From Duganella guangzhouensis (GTDB lineage Bacteria > Pseudomonadota > Gammaproteobacteria > Burkholderiales > Burkholderiaceae_D): a stretch of 64,000 nucleotides of DNA. The DNA is taken from the NCBI RefSeq assembly GCF_009674535.1, contig NZ_WKJK01000013.1, positions 62,001 through 126,000 of the forward strand. Direction: 5' to 3'. The notes beneath the pieces were generated by a model. It was not told where the DNA came from and did not search any database. It saw only the letters and a program-made list of their open reading frames with translations. Position 1 is the stretch's first letter, and every line of letters begins with the position of its first letter. The position numbers and the translations under genes are program-made. This document shows positions 18,598 through 27,664 of the stretch, piece by piece.

Positions 18598-18765
18598 TTA
18601 CGACGATTTGATCAGACCGGAGATGTAGGTCAGCGAAGCGGTCAGTTTCGGGCCCAGTACTGCCAGGCCAGCGGTGATCGCTGCGGCGATGGCGGCGGCC
18701 ATCAGGGCGTATTCGATGGCGGTGATGCCGGCTTCGTCGTTGATGAAGTTTTTGACTGCGTTCAT
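18598..18765 (-). CDS. Flp/Fap-type IVb pilin (upstream paralogue)
   Basis: 55 residues: MNAVKNFINDEAGITAIEYA and then the same type of hydrophobic helix. It differs from the downstream copy at 10 of 55 positions, and the prepilin site (Gly13, E18-Y19) is kept. The two form a tandem duplication transcribed together from the 190-base region between 18766 and the TonB-receptor stop. The export and assembly machinery must be encoded elsewhere. Confidence 0.88.
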   Translation of the reverse strand: MNAVKNFINDEAGITAIEYALMAAAIAAAITAGLAVLGPKLTASLTYISGLIKSS

Positions 18766-18955
18766 GATGGACCTCGTTTAAGTTGATTGGGTTGGATTGG
18801 TAGTCTTCAACTAAAACGGGGTTCCGGTTTTAGGTTACTGCTCGTGTGCTGCCGATGAAAGACATTCTACGCACCGCCACCCCGGCCGCCATCGGACAAA
18901 CGTCACTTTGTGGAGTGATATTTGTCACGATGTGCCGGTGCGCTGACCCGAAGTG

Positions 18956-21118
18956 TTATTGGAACTTCATTTCGAGATTCGCGGCCAGCTTCACCGAGCC
19001 CGGCGTGCGGCTGGCCTGGCGGCTCACGCCGTTCACATCCTCATAGCGCGAGTAGCCGTAGTTGTCCTCGCCCAGCAAGTTGTTGGCGGACAGGCGCACC
19101 TGCAGGCCGGGATTGAACTTGTACAGCCAGTACGCATCCAGGTCGCGCCGCTGGAACACGCGGATCGTCTGTTCGGCGGACGCGCGCACCGGGCTGCCTT
19201 GGCGGTAGGCGAAGCTGGCGCCGTAGCTCTGCTTGTCGCTGCGGAAGTCGGCCCCGAGGTTGGCGGACAGCGGCACCTGCTGGTCCAGCCGGTTGTTCGG
19301 GCCGGGCACCGTCTCGACCTGCGACCAATTCTTGTTGGCGCTGGCGCGCAGGTCCACATTCGGGCCATCCGCCAGCAACGCTTTCAGCGGAAACTTCAGC
19401 TCGACGTCCAGTGTACGCACGGTGGCCTGGCCGTCGTTCAGCGGTTGGTTCAGCCACAGCCCATGCTCGTCCTGCGTTAGCCGTGTGCGGATATAGTCGC
19501 GGATGCGGCGCTGCGACGTCCCCACCGAGAACAAGGCGCTGGGTGCGAAGAAATGCTCGTAAGTGATGTCGATGCCATTCGCCAGCTCCGGCCGCAGCTT
19601 CGGATTGCCGCTCGAATCAGGATTAAAACGGGTATTCTCGGGCGCTTCGTAGCGGCGTGCCGTCAACTGCTGCGTGCTCGGTGCCTTGTAGGTGCGCGTC
19701 AGTGCCAGCCGCAGCTGGCGGCCGCTCTTGTCCGGGAATTTATACAGCGTCTGCGCCACGGGACTCAGCACGTGGCTCTTCGACTGCGTCACCGGCAAGC
19801 CCGTACCTTCGCTGTCGGTGCGAATCGCTTCCCAGCGCGCGCCCAGATAGACCGACCAGTTCTTGGTGACGTTCCATTCATCCTGGCCGAACGCGGCATA
19901 GCGCAACACGCGCGGCTTGAAGTGCTCCGGTATGATGAGCCGCGTGGTGCCGATAATGCCCTCCACACGCAATACGTTATCCTCGGTGCTCTGCTGGTTG
20001 ATCTCCCAGCCAGTCGCCAGCGAGTGTCCGTCGAACAGCGTGCGGGTGTACTTGCCCGTGCTGCTGACGGTGTCGTAGTCGCTCCTGGTATCCGCATCGC
20101 GGTCCAGCACGACGGCGTTGTCCACGGTGGCCGACAGCGACGCGCTGTCGCTATTGATCTTGCCCTGCGAGAGATTGAGCTTCGCGTCCAGTTTGCCGCC
20201 GCCCAGCTTCGCGACCCAGTTCACCTCACCGCCGAGGAAGCGGGTACGCGACGCGTTCTGGCTCGTCAGGTCAACGTAATCGGGATTGCTGAAATGGCCG
20301 ATCGTTTCGTTGTAGCGGGTTTCGGAGTCGCCTCCGGAACGCCCAACCTGAACGAAGGCGCTCAGGTTCAGTTGATCGTCGCCCGGCAGTTTAAAGCTGA
20401 GGCGCGGCTGGAGGCCGAGGTAGGAATTGCGCCACCGGTTACGGCGCCACCAGTCGCGCTGCTGGGTCATCACGCCTTGCGCATTGGTGAAGTCATCATC
20501 ACCGCCGCTCGGCGCATCACGCAGCGTGCGGCCCATCACGCCGTTGACGAACCAGGACAGATTGCCGCTGCGGTCGGCGAGCGTGCCAAGCAGCAGCGCA
20601 TCGCGCTGGTCATCGGCACGTGACAGGTTGGCGCGCAGATCGCGCTGCGCCTTTGCCACCACCTTCTTCAGCACGATGTTGATGGTGCCGGCGATGGCTT
20701 GCATCGAGAACTCGGCCGACGCCGCGCGGATTACTTCGATGCGTTCGATTTGTTCCGGCGGCAGCGTGTCCAGTGAAAACCCCGGCGGCGCGCGTTCGCC
20801 GTTGACCAGCACCTGCGTGTAGTTGCCCAGCCCGCGCATGCGGATCGAATTGCCGATCACCGTCACCCCTGGCGCGCGTTTGAGCACGTCGAATACATTG
20901 GTGTCGCCGTATTTCATGATCTCGGCATTGGTGATCACGGTCTTGCTGGCCGTGTCGTCACGGCGTGGATCATATTCCTCGGCTTGGGCCTTGATCTCAA
21001 CTTTCTGGATTGGAGCAGCGCTGTCCTTGCCGGTCGCCTTGTCGGTGCTCTCTTGGGCCAGGCCCGTACCGCTCGCCCCCGCAGTCAATGCGGCGACAAA
21101 TATCAATCTCAACTCCAT
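18956..21118 (-). CDS. TonB-dependent outer-membrane receptor
   Basis: 720 residues. Start is the ATG at 21118 (MELRLIFVAALTAGASG), with AGGAG four bases before it and a signal peptide after it. The longer frame to 21223 has no such features. A TonB-box-like KVEIKAQ is followed by a plug domain (VFDVLKRAPGVTVIGNSIRM, RGLGNYTQVLVNGERAPPGF) and a long beta-barrel ending in FQ. The substrate is not evident; the layout is like siderophore or peptide receptors with a short plug. The surrounding genes give no hint. Confidence 0.85.
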   Translation of the reverse strand: MELRLIFVAALTAGASGTGLAQESTDKATGKDSAAPIQKVEIKAQAEEYDPRRDDTASKTVITNAEIMKYGDTNVFDVLKRAPGVTVIGNSIRMRGLGNYTQVLVNGERAPPGFSLDTLPPEQIERIEVIRAASAEFSMQAIAGTINIVLKKVVAKAQRDLRANLSRADDQRDALLLGTLADRSGNLSWFVNGVMGRTLRDAPSGGDDDFTNAQGVMTQQRDWWRRNRWRNSYLGLQPRLSFKLPGDDQLNLSAFVQVGRSGGDSETRYNETIGHFSNPDYVDLTSQNASRTRFLGGEVNWVAKLGGGKLDAKLNLSQGKINSDSASLSATVDNAVVLDRDADTRSDYDTVSSTGKYTRTLFDGHSLATGWEINQQSTEDNVLRVEGIIGTTRLIIPEHFKPRVLRYAAFGQDEWNVTKNWSVYLGARWEAIRTDSEGTGLPVTQSKSHVLSPVAQTLYKFPDKSGRQLRLALTRTYKAPSTQQLTARRYEAPENTRFNPDSSGNPKLRPELANGIDITYEHFFAPSALFSVGTSQRRIRDYIRTRLTQDEHGLWLNQPLNDGQATVRTLDVELKFPLKALLADGPNVDLRASANKNWSQVETVPGPNNRLDQQVPLSANLGADFRSDKQSYGASFAYRQGSPVRASAEQTIRVFQRRDLDAYWLYKFNPGLQVRLSANNLLGEDNYGYSRYEDVNGVSRQASRTPGSVKLAANLEMKFQ

Positions 21119-21279
21119 TGTGCTCCTGATGGTTTTTGAACAGGCGAACGGGGAAATACACCGTGGAGTGATTCTGCCCTTTCCATCAGTCGGCTCACAA
21201 TAGCGAGGAGTCGATTGGGTCAAATAATCAAATGTTTGAGTGGAGACGTCCGCCGCGTGTTGGAGAAGACGATCGGATC

Positions 21280-22356
21280 TCAGTGCTTGTGCTGGTGATG
21301 AATGTCCGGATAGTGCTTGTGCGCGTGCGTCAGCGCCGCGTGGTGGTGTGCATGCACATGCGGCTCAGCGCCGTCCCAGTCGAAATCGTGCGCGTGCTGG
21401 TGATGGGCGTCGTGCGTGTGGGCGTGGGAGTGGTCCATCACCTCATGCTGATGTTCATGCGCGTGGCTTTCGGTCAGATGCAGCCAGATGCCGGCCCCCA
21501 TCAGCGCTGCGGCCAGCCAGAACGCGGATTGCGGCTGCTCGCCCAGCATCAGCAGCGAAATCACGGCGCCGACGAATGGCGCGGCCGAGAAGTAGGCACC
21601 GGTACGCGCCGTGCCCAGATGACGTAGCGCCAGCACGAACATCACCAGACTCAATCCATAGCCGCAAAAGCCGATCAGCCCCGCGCTGAGCGTGATCGAC
21701 ACGCCCGGCAGCGGCTGTCCCAGCGCGGCGGCGATGCTCAGGTTGACGGTGCCGGCCACCAGCCCTTTGGCGCAGGCGATTTGCACCGCGTCGCTGGCCG
21801 ACACCTTGCGCGTCAGATTGTTGTCGATGCCCCAGCACAGGCAAGCACCGACGATGGCCAGCGCGCCGGTCGGCATGCCGTGCGTGGTCGCCTGATCCCA
21901 GGACAGCAGCACGCCCGCCGCCACAATCAACAGCATGCCGACAAAGATGCGGCGGTCAAAATTCTCCTTGAAGACGAACCAGGCCAGCAACGATGTCAGC
22001 ACGCCTTCCATATTCAGCAGCAGCGAGGCGGAAGACGCGGGCGTGGTGGTCAGCCCGAGCATCAGCAGCACCGGACCGGCCACGCCGCCGGCCAGGATGG
22101 CGCCGCCCAGCCACGGCCAGTCTTTGGCGGTCAGTCCCGCACGTTCAGCCTTGCTGCCACGCCGGATCAGATAGAACAACAGCAGCCCCAGGCCGCTGCC
22201 CATGTAAAGCATGCCGGCCAGCGCCACCGGTGCCACCTGCCCTAACAGGGATTTGGCGAACGGTGTGCTGGCGCCGAACAGCGCGGCGGCCAGCAGCGCA
22301 TAGATCGCGCCTTGATGCAGCCCGCTGTGGTGTTCAAGTGTATTCAACGCAGCCAT
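21280..22356 (-). CDS. EamA/DMT-family transporter with histidine-rich C-terminal tail
   Basis: 358 residues. The first ~295 form the usual ten-helix drug/metabolite transporter made of two EamA repeats (GAIYALLAAALFGASTPFAK; CLCWGIDNNLTRKV). The last ~62 residues are a hydrophilic tail holding about 24 histidines in HxH and HH groups (HEHQHE, HSHAHTH, HHQHAH, HVHAHHH, HHQHKH). Such tails bind Ni, Co, Zn or Cu ions in metal transporters and chaperones. The gene starts inside fdhD (23-base overlap), which suggests coupled translation and perhaps a metal link to molybdo- or metalloenzyme maturation. Confidence 0.85.
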   Translation of the reverse strand: MAALNTLEHHSGLHQGAIYALLAAALFGASTPFAKSLLGQVAPVALAGMLYMGSGLGLLLFYLIRRGSKAERAGLTAKDWPWLGGAILAGGVAGPVLLMLGLTTTPASSASLLLNMEGVLTSLLAWFVFKENFDRRIFVGMLLIVAAGVLLSWDQATTHGMPTGALAIVGACLCWGIDNNLTRKVSASDAVQIACAKGLVAGTVNLSIAAALGQPLPGVSITLSAGLIGFCGYGLSLVMFVLALRHLGTARTGAYFSAAPFVGAVISLLMLGEQPQSAFWLAAALMGAGIWLHLTESHAHEHQHEVMDHSHAHTHDAHHQHAHDFDWDGAEPHVHAHHHAALTHAHKHYPDIHHQHKH

Positions 22357-23143
22357 CCTGACGGCAGAAACTCACCAGCTTGATGCCAGCTTCGGCGGCG
22401 ATATCGATCGCCAGCGTGCTGGGTGCAGAGATGGTGGCCAGCATGGAAATGCCCATGCGCGCCGCCTTGCGCACCAGTTCATAACTGGCGCGGCTGGACA
22501 TGAAGACGAAGCCGCGCTGCAGGTCGACGCCGTCCAGCGCCAGATGGCCTATCAGCTTGTCCAGTGCATTGTGGCGGCCGACATCCTCGCACACGCGCAG
22601 CACGGTGCCGTTGGCGTCGCACCACGCGGCGGCGTGCACACCACCAGTGGCGCGCATCAGATCCTGATACTGTCCCAGCTGCGACACGGCGATGGCGATT
22701 GCCGGCTGCAGCCCGCCTTCCGCATGCAGCGGCGCGGTCGTAATGCGTTCCGGCTGCAGATCCAGCAGTTCCAGGCTTTCGATGCCACACACGCCGCAAC
22801 CACTACGGCCAGCCATCGAACGGCGCTGCTGCTTGAGCTGGACGAAGTCCTCGCTGGCGATGGTGATGTCAATTTCGAAGCTGCGCGCATGCTCGCGCAC
22901 TTCAATGTCGAAAATATCGGAAGCTTTGGCGACCAGTCCTTCGGTCAAGGCGAAGCCCATGGCAAACGGCTGGAGGTCACGCGGCGTGACCATCATGACG
23001 GCATGCGAGATGCCATTAAAAACCAGCGCCACCGGTACTTCCTCGATGACGCTGTCGGTGAGACGGGTGGCGCCCGCGCCGCGATGGCGCAGTACCGGGC
23101 GTTCCTGAAAACCCGCTTTATCCGACTCCAGATCCAACTTCAT
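22334..23143 (-). CDS. fdhD: Formate dehydrogenase accessory sulfurtransferase FdhD
   Basis: 269 residues from the ATG at 23143; the frame is open to 23167. FdhD passes sulfur from IscS to the molybdenum cofactor of formate dehydrogenases. The essential CxxC loop is present as SGCGVCGIE (C116 and C119), and the C-terminal CEDVGRHNALDKLIG and FMSSRASYELVRKAARMG blocks are family hallmarks. Its likely client in this window is the FdhF/YdeP-type oxidoreductase at 5922, although the two genes are 14 kb apart. Its 3' end overlaps the EamA transporter gene by 23 bases. Confidence 0.93.
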   Translation of the reverse strand: MKLDLESDKAGFQERPVLRHRGAGATRLTDSVIEEVPVALVFNGISHAVMMVTPRDLQPFAMGFALTEGLVAKASDIFDIEVREHARSFEIDITIASEDFVQLKQQRRSMAGRSGCGVCGIESLELLDLQPERITTAPLHAEGGLQPAIAIAVSQLGQYQDLMRATGGVHAAAWCDANGTVLRVCEDVGRHNALDKLIGHLALDGVDLQRGFVFMSSRASYELVRKAARMGISMLATISAPSTLAIDIAAEAGIKLVSFCRQDGCVEYT

Positions 23144-23200
23144 GACAGCCCCGCAAAATAAGCACAACGGCTTATTTTACACGGGGCCGGGCGGACGCGT

Positions 23201-23971
23201 TTAAGCGGCCTGCGCTTCGCCTACACCATAGTGACGGGCGTAGCGCGTATCCAGGTTCGCCAGTGGCATCAGCAGGAACAGGTCGGCGCTTTCGAAATCA
23301 GGATCCCAGGCTGGATCGCCGCAAATCCAGGCACCAGAGCGCATATAGCCCTTCAGCAGTGCCGGCACTTGCGGCTTCTGCGCGGCTTCCAGTTTGGAGA
23401 ACGGGAACGGCAGGTGCGGCGTGACGCGGTATTCGACCGGTGCCAGATTCTTGGCGATCAGTTGCTGGTACACGGCGACGGCGTTGTGGCCACCATCGGC
23501 CAGCGAGATGCTGGCGCAGCCGACCAGGAATTCGGCATTCTCGCGGCGCATGTATTCGGCCAGGCCGGACCACAGCAGCATGATGACGCTGCCGCCACGA
23601 TAGTCGGGATGGATGCAGGCGCGGCCAGCCTCGACGATGCGGCTGCGGATGTTGTTCAAGCGGCCCAGGTCAAACTCGCCTTCCGAATACAAGCGACCCA
23701 GCTTGCGGGCGCGGTTGGCGCTCAGCAGGCGGTAGGTGCCAACCACCATCAGGGTGTCGGAATCGCGCACGATCAGGTGATCGCAGTGCTCGTCGAATTC
23801 GTCGCTATCCAGGCCGTCGGCGCGTTGCAGCGCGCTCAGGCCCATGGATTCGATGAATACTTTGTAGCGCAGACGCTGAACTTCGCGCAGTTCTTCTGGC
23901 GTGCTTGCCATGCTGAGAACCAGCTTGCCGGACGTTGCTCGCGCGTCGGCCTGAATGATCGAGGTTTGCAT
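23201..23971 (-). CDS. olsB: Ornithine-acyl-ACP N-acyltransferase (OlsB-type)
   Basis: 256 residues of the GNAT-like acyltransferase type used for ornithine-lipid synthesis, where OlsB puts a 3-hydroxy fatty acid on ornithine. Recognisable blocks are RLRYKVFIESMG, DEFDEHCDHLIVRD, VGTYRLLSANRARKLGRLYS, EAGRACIHPDYRGGSVIMLL and the C-terminal GDPAWDPDFESADLFLLMPL. The partner OlsA gene is not in the window. It could also be a related N-acyl amino acid synthase. The gene is monocistronic, with its own leader after the histone-like gene. Confidence 0.8.
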   Translation of the reverse strand: MQTSIIQADARATSGKLVLSMASTPEELREVQRLRYKVFIESMGLSALQRADGLDSDEFDEHCDHLIVRDSDTLMVVGTYRLLSANRARKLGRLYSEGEFDLGRLNNIRSRIVEAGRACIHPDYRGGSVIMLLWSGLAEYMRRENAEFLVGCASISLADGGHNAVAVYQQLIAKNLAPVEYRVTPHLPFPFSKLEAAQKPQVPALLKGYMRSGAWICGDPAWDPDFESADLFLLMPLANLDTRYARHYGVGEAQAA

Positions 23972-24027
23972 GCTTCATCCCTTTTTTGTTGGAAGACGAA
24001 GCAAGCGTAACCAGCGAATACTTCAAG

Positions 24028-24051
24028 AAAATGACAAAAAAATGTCATTTT
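24028..24051. other. A/T hairpin between the olsB start and the histone-like gene's stop
   Basis: Perfect inverted repeat AAAATGACA / TGTCATTTT with a 6-base A loop. It lies downstream of the histone-like gene on its strand and could act as a weak terminator or mRNA end, but no clean run of T follows the stem, so it may also be an operator. Confidence 0.35.
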
Positions 24052-24071
24052 GATGACGTGTTGTTTTTCTA

Positions 24072-24590
24072 TCAGGCTTTCTTTGGACGGCCGGTTTTCA
24101 GCTGCGGCAGGCCTGCCAGCACGTTTTTCAGCGTGGCCAGGTCGATCTGCGAGATCAGGGCGACGCCGACGCGCAGCAGTTCGCTCTTTTTCACTTCGAA
24201 GCCGGCTTTCAGGGCGGCTTTCTTCACTTGGCCCAGCACTGCGTATTCGGCTTCCGGCATGGTGAAGCTGTCGCGCACCAGTTTTTCCTTCTGCGGCTTG
24301 GCGACGACTGGTTTGGCTGCGGCCTTCGGTTTGGCGGCGGCCTTCGGTGCAGCTTTAGGTGCTGCCTTCGGTGCGGCGGCCTTAGGTGCTGCTTTAGGCG
24401 CTGCGGCTTTCGGTGCGGCCTTAGGCGCTGCTTTTGGTGCGGCGGCTTTCGGCGCCGCTTTAGGGGCGGCAGCCTTCGGCGCTGGCTTGGCAGCGGCTTT
24501 CACGACAGGCTTGACGGCGGCTTTCGGCGCGGCCTTGGTGGCGGCGGCTGGCTTGGCGGGGGTAGTTTTGGTAGCGGCTTTGGTGGCCAT
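24072..24590 (-). CDS. Histone H1-like Ala/Lys/Pro-repeat DNA-binding protein
   Basis: 172 residues from the ATG at 24590; GGAG stands 5 bases before it. The first ~100 residues are low-complexity KAAPKAA-type repeats in varied PKAA units, rich in Lys, Ala and Pro, like bacterial histone H1-like proteins and AlgP. The C-terminal ~70 residues are a folded part (FTMPEAEYAVLGQVKKAAL, SELLRVGVALISQIDLATL, ending TGRPKKA). The protein probably coats or compacts DNA. The tandem GC-rich repeats at DNA level (about 24300-24540) invite length variation between strains. Confidence 0.82.
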   Translation of the reverse strand: MATKAATKTTPAKPAAATKAAPKAAVKPVVKAAAKPAPKAAAPKAAPKAAAPKAAPKAAPKAAAPKAAPKAAAPKAAPKAAPKAAAKPKAAAKPVVAKPQKEKLVRDSFTMPEAEYAVLGQVKKAALKAGFEVKKSELLRVGVALISQIDLATLKNVLAGLPQLKTGRPKKA

Positions 24591-24628
24591 ATTCACTCCA
24601 TTTTAATCAACAATATAAATAGTATATA

Positions 24629-25003
24629 TCATTTCAAGTAAGCCGCCACACGCGCGAACAGCAAATCCGGGTTCAGCGGCTTGCGCAGGAAGTCCACCGC
24701 GCCCACGCTGCGTGCAAGCGCTTCATCTTCCTGCTGGCTCTTCGCGGTCAGGAACACCACGGGAATCGCCGCGCTGACGGGGTCCGCCTTGAGCCGGCGA
24801 CAGGTCTCAATGCCATCCACGTCCGGCATCATGATGTCCAGCAGGATCAGATCCACCTTGGACGTAGCCACGATCTGCAGCGCCGTGGCGCCGCTGGTGG
24901 CGACCTTGGTGTTGTACTTGTCCTTCAGCAGATTGGACAACAGGGTGATGTTGTCCGGCGTGTCATCCACAATCAGCACGGTTTTTCTATTAGCGGAATT
25001 CAT
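24629..25003 (-). CDS. Single-domain response regulator (CheY-like)
   Basis: 124 residues, receiver domain only. The acidic pair is in VLIVDDTPDN, the phospho-acceptor is Asp56 (LILLDIMMP), the Thr is in FLTAKS and the Lys in LRKPL. With no output domain, it may work as a phosphate relay or by protein contact. Its ATG overlaps the stop of the hybrid kinase gene (25000-25003), so the two are translationally coupled and probably partners. Confidence 0.9.
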   Translation of the reverse strand: MNSANRKTVLIVDDTPDNITLLSNLLKDKYNTKVATSGATALQIVATSKVDLILLDIMMPDVDGIETCRRLKADPVSAAIPVVFLTAKSQQEDEALARSVGAVDFLRKPLNPDLLFARVAAYLK

Positions 25004-27624
25004 GATGCCTCCTGATCTTTGATCGCCTCGGCCAGCAGTTTCCCGGCCGCCTCGAATTCATACTGCTCCATATGATGATCCAGCCGCGCCATCAATTGCG
25101 GCGACAGCAAGGTGCCAAGACAGGCGCGCGCGTGTTTGAAATGGTCCACGCTCTCGCCGCTGAACTCCGCCACCAGCGCCGCCAGTTCGGCCAGCGCCTT
25201 GCGCGCATCGGCCGCGCTGGCGCAGAACGCCGCAGCCTCGGATTCCGGCAACGGCGGTTTGGGCGGGATCACCTTCATCGAAATACCCAGCCAGCGCGAC
25301 AGCACCCGGTACAGCCGCTGCGGATCGATCGGCTTGGTGATGTAGTCCTGCATGCCCTCCTCCAGGCAGCGCGCCTGCACGCCGGACAGCGCGTGCGAGG
25401 TGACGGCGATGATGGGCAACTCGGCAAAGCGGCTATCCATGCGCAGCAGACGCGTGGCCTCATGGCCGTCCATCACCGGCATGCCCAGGTCCATCAACAC
25501 CAGGTCATAGGCCAGCGGCCCGGCTTCGCGCAGGCGCTCCACCACCTCGCGGCCATTGGCCACCACTTCCACGTCCAGCCCCTGCAAACGCAGCAGGTCG
25601 CGCGTCACATCCTGATTGTCGGCGCTGTCCTCGGCCAGCAGCACGCGCGCGGTGCGCTGCGGCGCGGCGTCCAGTGTCAACTCCGCCGCCGGCGCATGAT
25701 GCGTGGCCAGTTGATTGGCCAGCGCCGCCTCGTCGGATAGCGCAAACGGCAAATCGAAACGGAAGGTCGAACCGCGATCCACGGTGCTCTCCACCTCGAT
25801 ATTCCCGCCCATCAGCCGCACCAGCTGCTGCGAAATCGACAATCCCAGCCCAGTGCCGCCGAACTGGCGCGTGGTCGAGCCATTGGCCTGGCTGAAGGCG
25901 CGGAACAGCCGCGATTTCTGCTGCGGCGTCATGCCGATGCCGGAATCGCGCACGGTGAAGCGCAGCACCGCCTTATCGTCATCCGTTGCGCCGCGCAATT
26001 CGCAGAGCAATTCCAACTCGCCCTCCAGCGTGAACTTGACCGCATTGTTGACCAGGTTAATCAGCACCTGCCCCAGACGCAGCGGATCACCCACCAGGTA
26101 AGCCGGCACCTGCGGCGCCACCTGCACCCGATAATTCAACTGCTTGTCGGCCGCGCGTTGCGCCGTCACGCTATTGACATTGGCCAGTACATCTTCCAGC
26201 GCGAACGGAATCGCCTCCACCTCCAGCCGCCCGGCCTCAATCTTGGAGAAATCCAGAATGTCGTTGATGATGCCCAGCAGCGTCAGCGCCGCGCGGTGGA
26301 TCTTGCTGATGTAATCGTGCTGCTGCGGCGTCAGGTCGGTGCGCAGCGCCAGGTAGGCCATGCCGATCACCGCGCTCATCGGGGTGCGGATCTCGTGGCT
26401 CATATTCGCCAGGAACTCGGACTTGGCGATATTCGCCGCCTCCGCCATCACATTGGCCGTCACCAGCTTTTGCTCGCGCTCGCGGCGCTCGCTGATGTCG
26501 CGGATGAAGGCGCAGAATTCAAAGCTGTCATGCTCCTCGGTGCGCACCCGCGTGATGGCCAGCTCGATCGGGAATTCCTCGCCGTTGCGGCGCAACGCGT
26601 ACACCTCGATGCGGGTGTCCAGCACATCGCTGGCGCCGCTGGTCAGGTAACGCAGCATGCCGCGCTTGTGGTCATATCGGAAGCGTGGCGGAATGATGGT
26701 GCGGTCCAGTTCCAGCCCCAGCGCCTCCTCGCGCTTCCAGCCGAAGATCGCCTCCGCCTGCCGATTCCAGCCGACGATGCGCCCTTCCAGATCCATCCGC
26801 ACCACCGCATCCAGCGCGGTATCGACGATGGTTTGCAGATTGGCCTGGCTGTCGCGCGCCATCTGCATGCTGCGCGACAGTTCGGCGGTGCGGGCGTCGA
26901 TGCGCTGCTCCAGCTCCGCATTCAGGTCGCGCAGCGCGCGCTCGGCGTCGCGCAGCCGCACCAGCGTGTCGCGAAAGCGCAGCACCGCGTCCGACAGCCT
27001 TCCCACCTGGTCGGCGCGGCCGATGCCGGACAGCTTGATGTCGGTCTCGCCGCGCGTCAGCTTTTCCAGCCCGATGCGGATGTCGGCAAACGGCCGCGCC
27101 GCGCGCCGGCCGACAATGAAAATCGACAGCACGATGGCCAGCGCCAGCAGCAGATTGGCCGCCACCGTGTTGAAGATCTGCCGATTCAGGTCGCTGTCCA
27201 TCTGCTGGCGCGAGTACGCCAGATCGATGGCGCCGACCGGATAGCTGCGCCGCGCATCGGCAAACTGGATCTCGCGGCGCACGCGGATCGACGCCACCGG
27301 TTCCTTCATCGGCGACACATAGCTGGCCAGCTCCGCACCGTTGGGCGCCAGCACCCGCAGCACCAGTACTTCCGGCGTCGCGCCCGATGCATCAACCACG
27401 CTGGACACCGCCGCGCTGTTGATGTCGAACAGCGGCCGCGCCAGCGCCTGCGACAGCACCGCCGCCAGCCGCTCGGCGCGCTCGCGCAGCTTCTGTTCGG
27501 CCTCGCTGTGCAGCGACTGCATCACATAGGTGGTGTAGATGGCGGTGGAAATCGCCACGGCCAGAAAAATGCCAAAGCTCAGGCGCAGCAGGATATTGCG
27601 GCGCCACGCCAGCCGCAGCTGCAT
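25000..27624 (-). CDS. Hybrid sensor histidine kinase (HAMP-PAS-HisKA-HATPase-REC)
   Basis: 874 residues, inner membrane. Two membrane helices (about 12-34 and 153-172) flank a periplasmic sensor of ~115 residues. HAMP (~173-225), a coiled coil, PAS (~265-385), HisKA with His410 in MSHEIRTPMSAV, HATPase with DSGIGM and GGTGLGL, and a receiver with Asp712 (MDLGMPVMDG) follow, then a ~90-residue tail without a clear HPt His. Upstream is a periplasmic-binding-protein gene (40 bases) that may present the ligand. Downstream is a coupled response regulator. Confidence 0.9.
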   Translation of the reverse strand: MQLRLAWRRNILLRLSFGIFLAVAISTAIYTTYVMQSLHSEAEQKLRERAERLAAVLSQALARPLFDINSAAVSSVVDASGATPEVLVLRVLAPNGAELASYVSPMKEPVASIRVRREIQFADARRSYPVGAIDLAYSRQQMDSDLNRQIFNTVAANLLLALAIVLSIFIVGRRAARPFADIRIGLEKLTRGETDIKLSGIGRADQVGRLSDAVLRFRDTLVRLRDAERALRDLNAELEQRIDARTAELSRSMQMARDSQANLQTIVDTALDAVVRMDLEGRIVGWNRQAEAIFGWKREEALGLELDRTIIPPRFRYDHKRGMLRYLTSGASDVLDTRIEVYALRRNGEEFPIELAITRVRTEEHDSFEFCAFIRDISERREREQKLVTANVMAEAANIAKSEFLANMSHEIRTPMSAVIGMAYLALRTDLTPQQHDYISKIHRAALTLLGIINDILDFSKIEAGRLEVEAIPFALEDVLANVNSVTAQRAADKQLNYRVQVAPQVPAYLVGDPLRLGQVLINLVNNAVKFTLEGELELLCELRGATDDDKAVLRFTVRDSGIGMTPQQKSRLFRAFSQANGSTTRQFGGTGLGLSISQQLVRLMGGNIEVESTVDRGSTFRFDLPFALSDEAALANQLATHHAPAAELTLDAAPQRTARVLLAEDSADNQDVTRDLLRLQGLDVEVVANGREVVERLREAGPLAYDLVLMDLGMPVMDGHEATRLLRMDSRFAELPIIAVTSHALSGVQARCLEEGMQDYITKPIDPQRLYRVLSRWLGISMKVIPPKPPLPESEAAAFCASAADARKALAELAALVAEFSGESVDHFKHARACLGTLLSPQLMARLDHHMEQYEFEAAGKLLAEAIKDQEAS

Positions 27625-27664
27625 CAGCGGACCGCCACCGTCAGTCAGTACCGTATCCTGCGGG

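Noticed and set aside
24228..24641. Gly/Arg/Leu/Cys-rich + frame over the histone-like gene
   Set aside because: A repeat-driven shadow of the PKAA repeats in the other strand.
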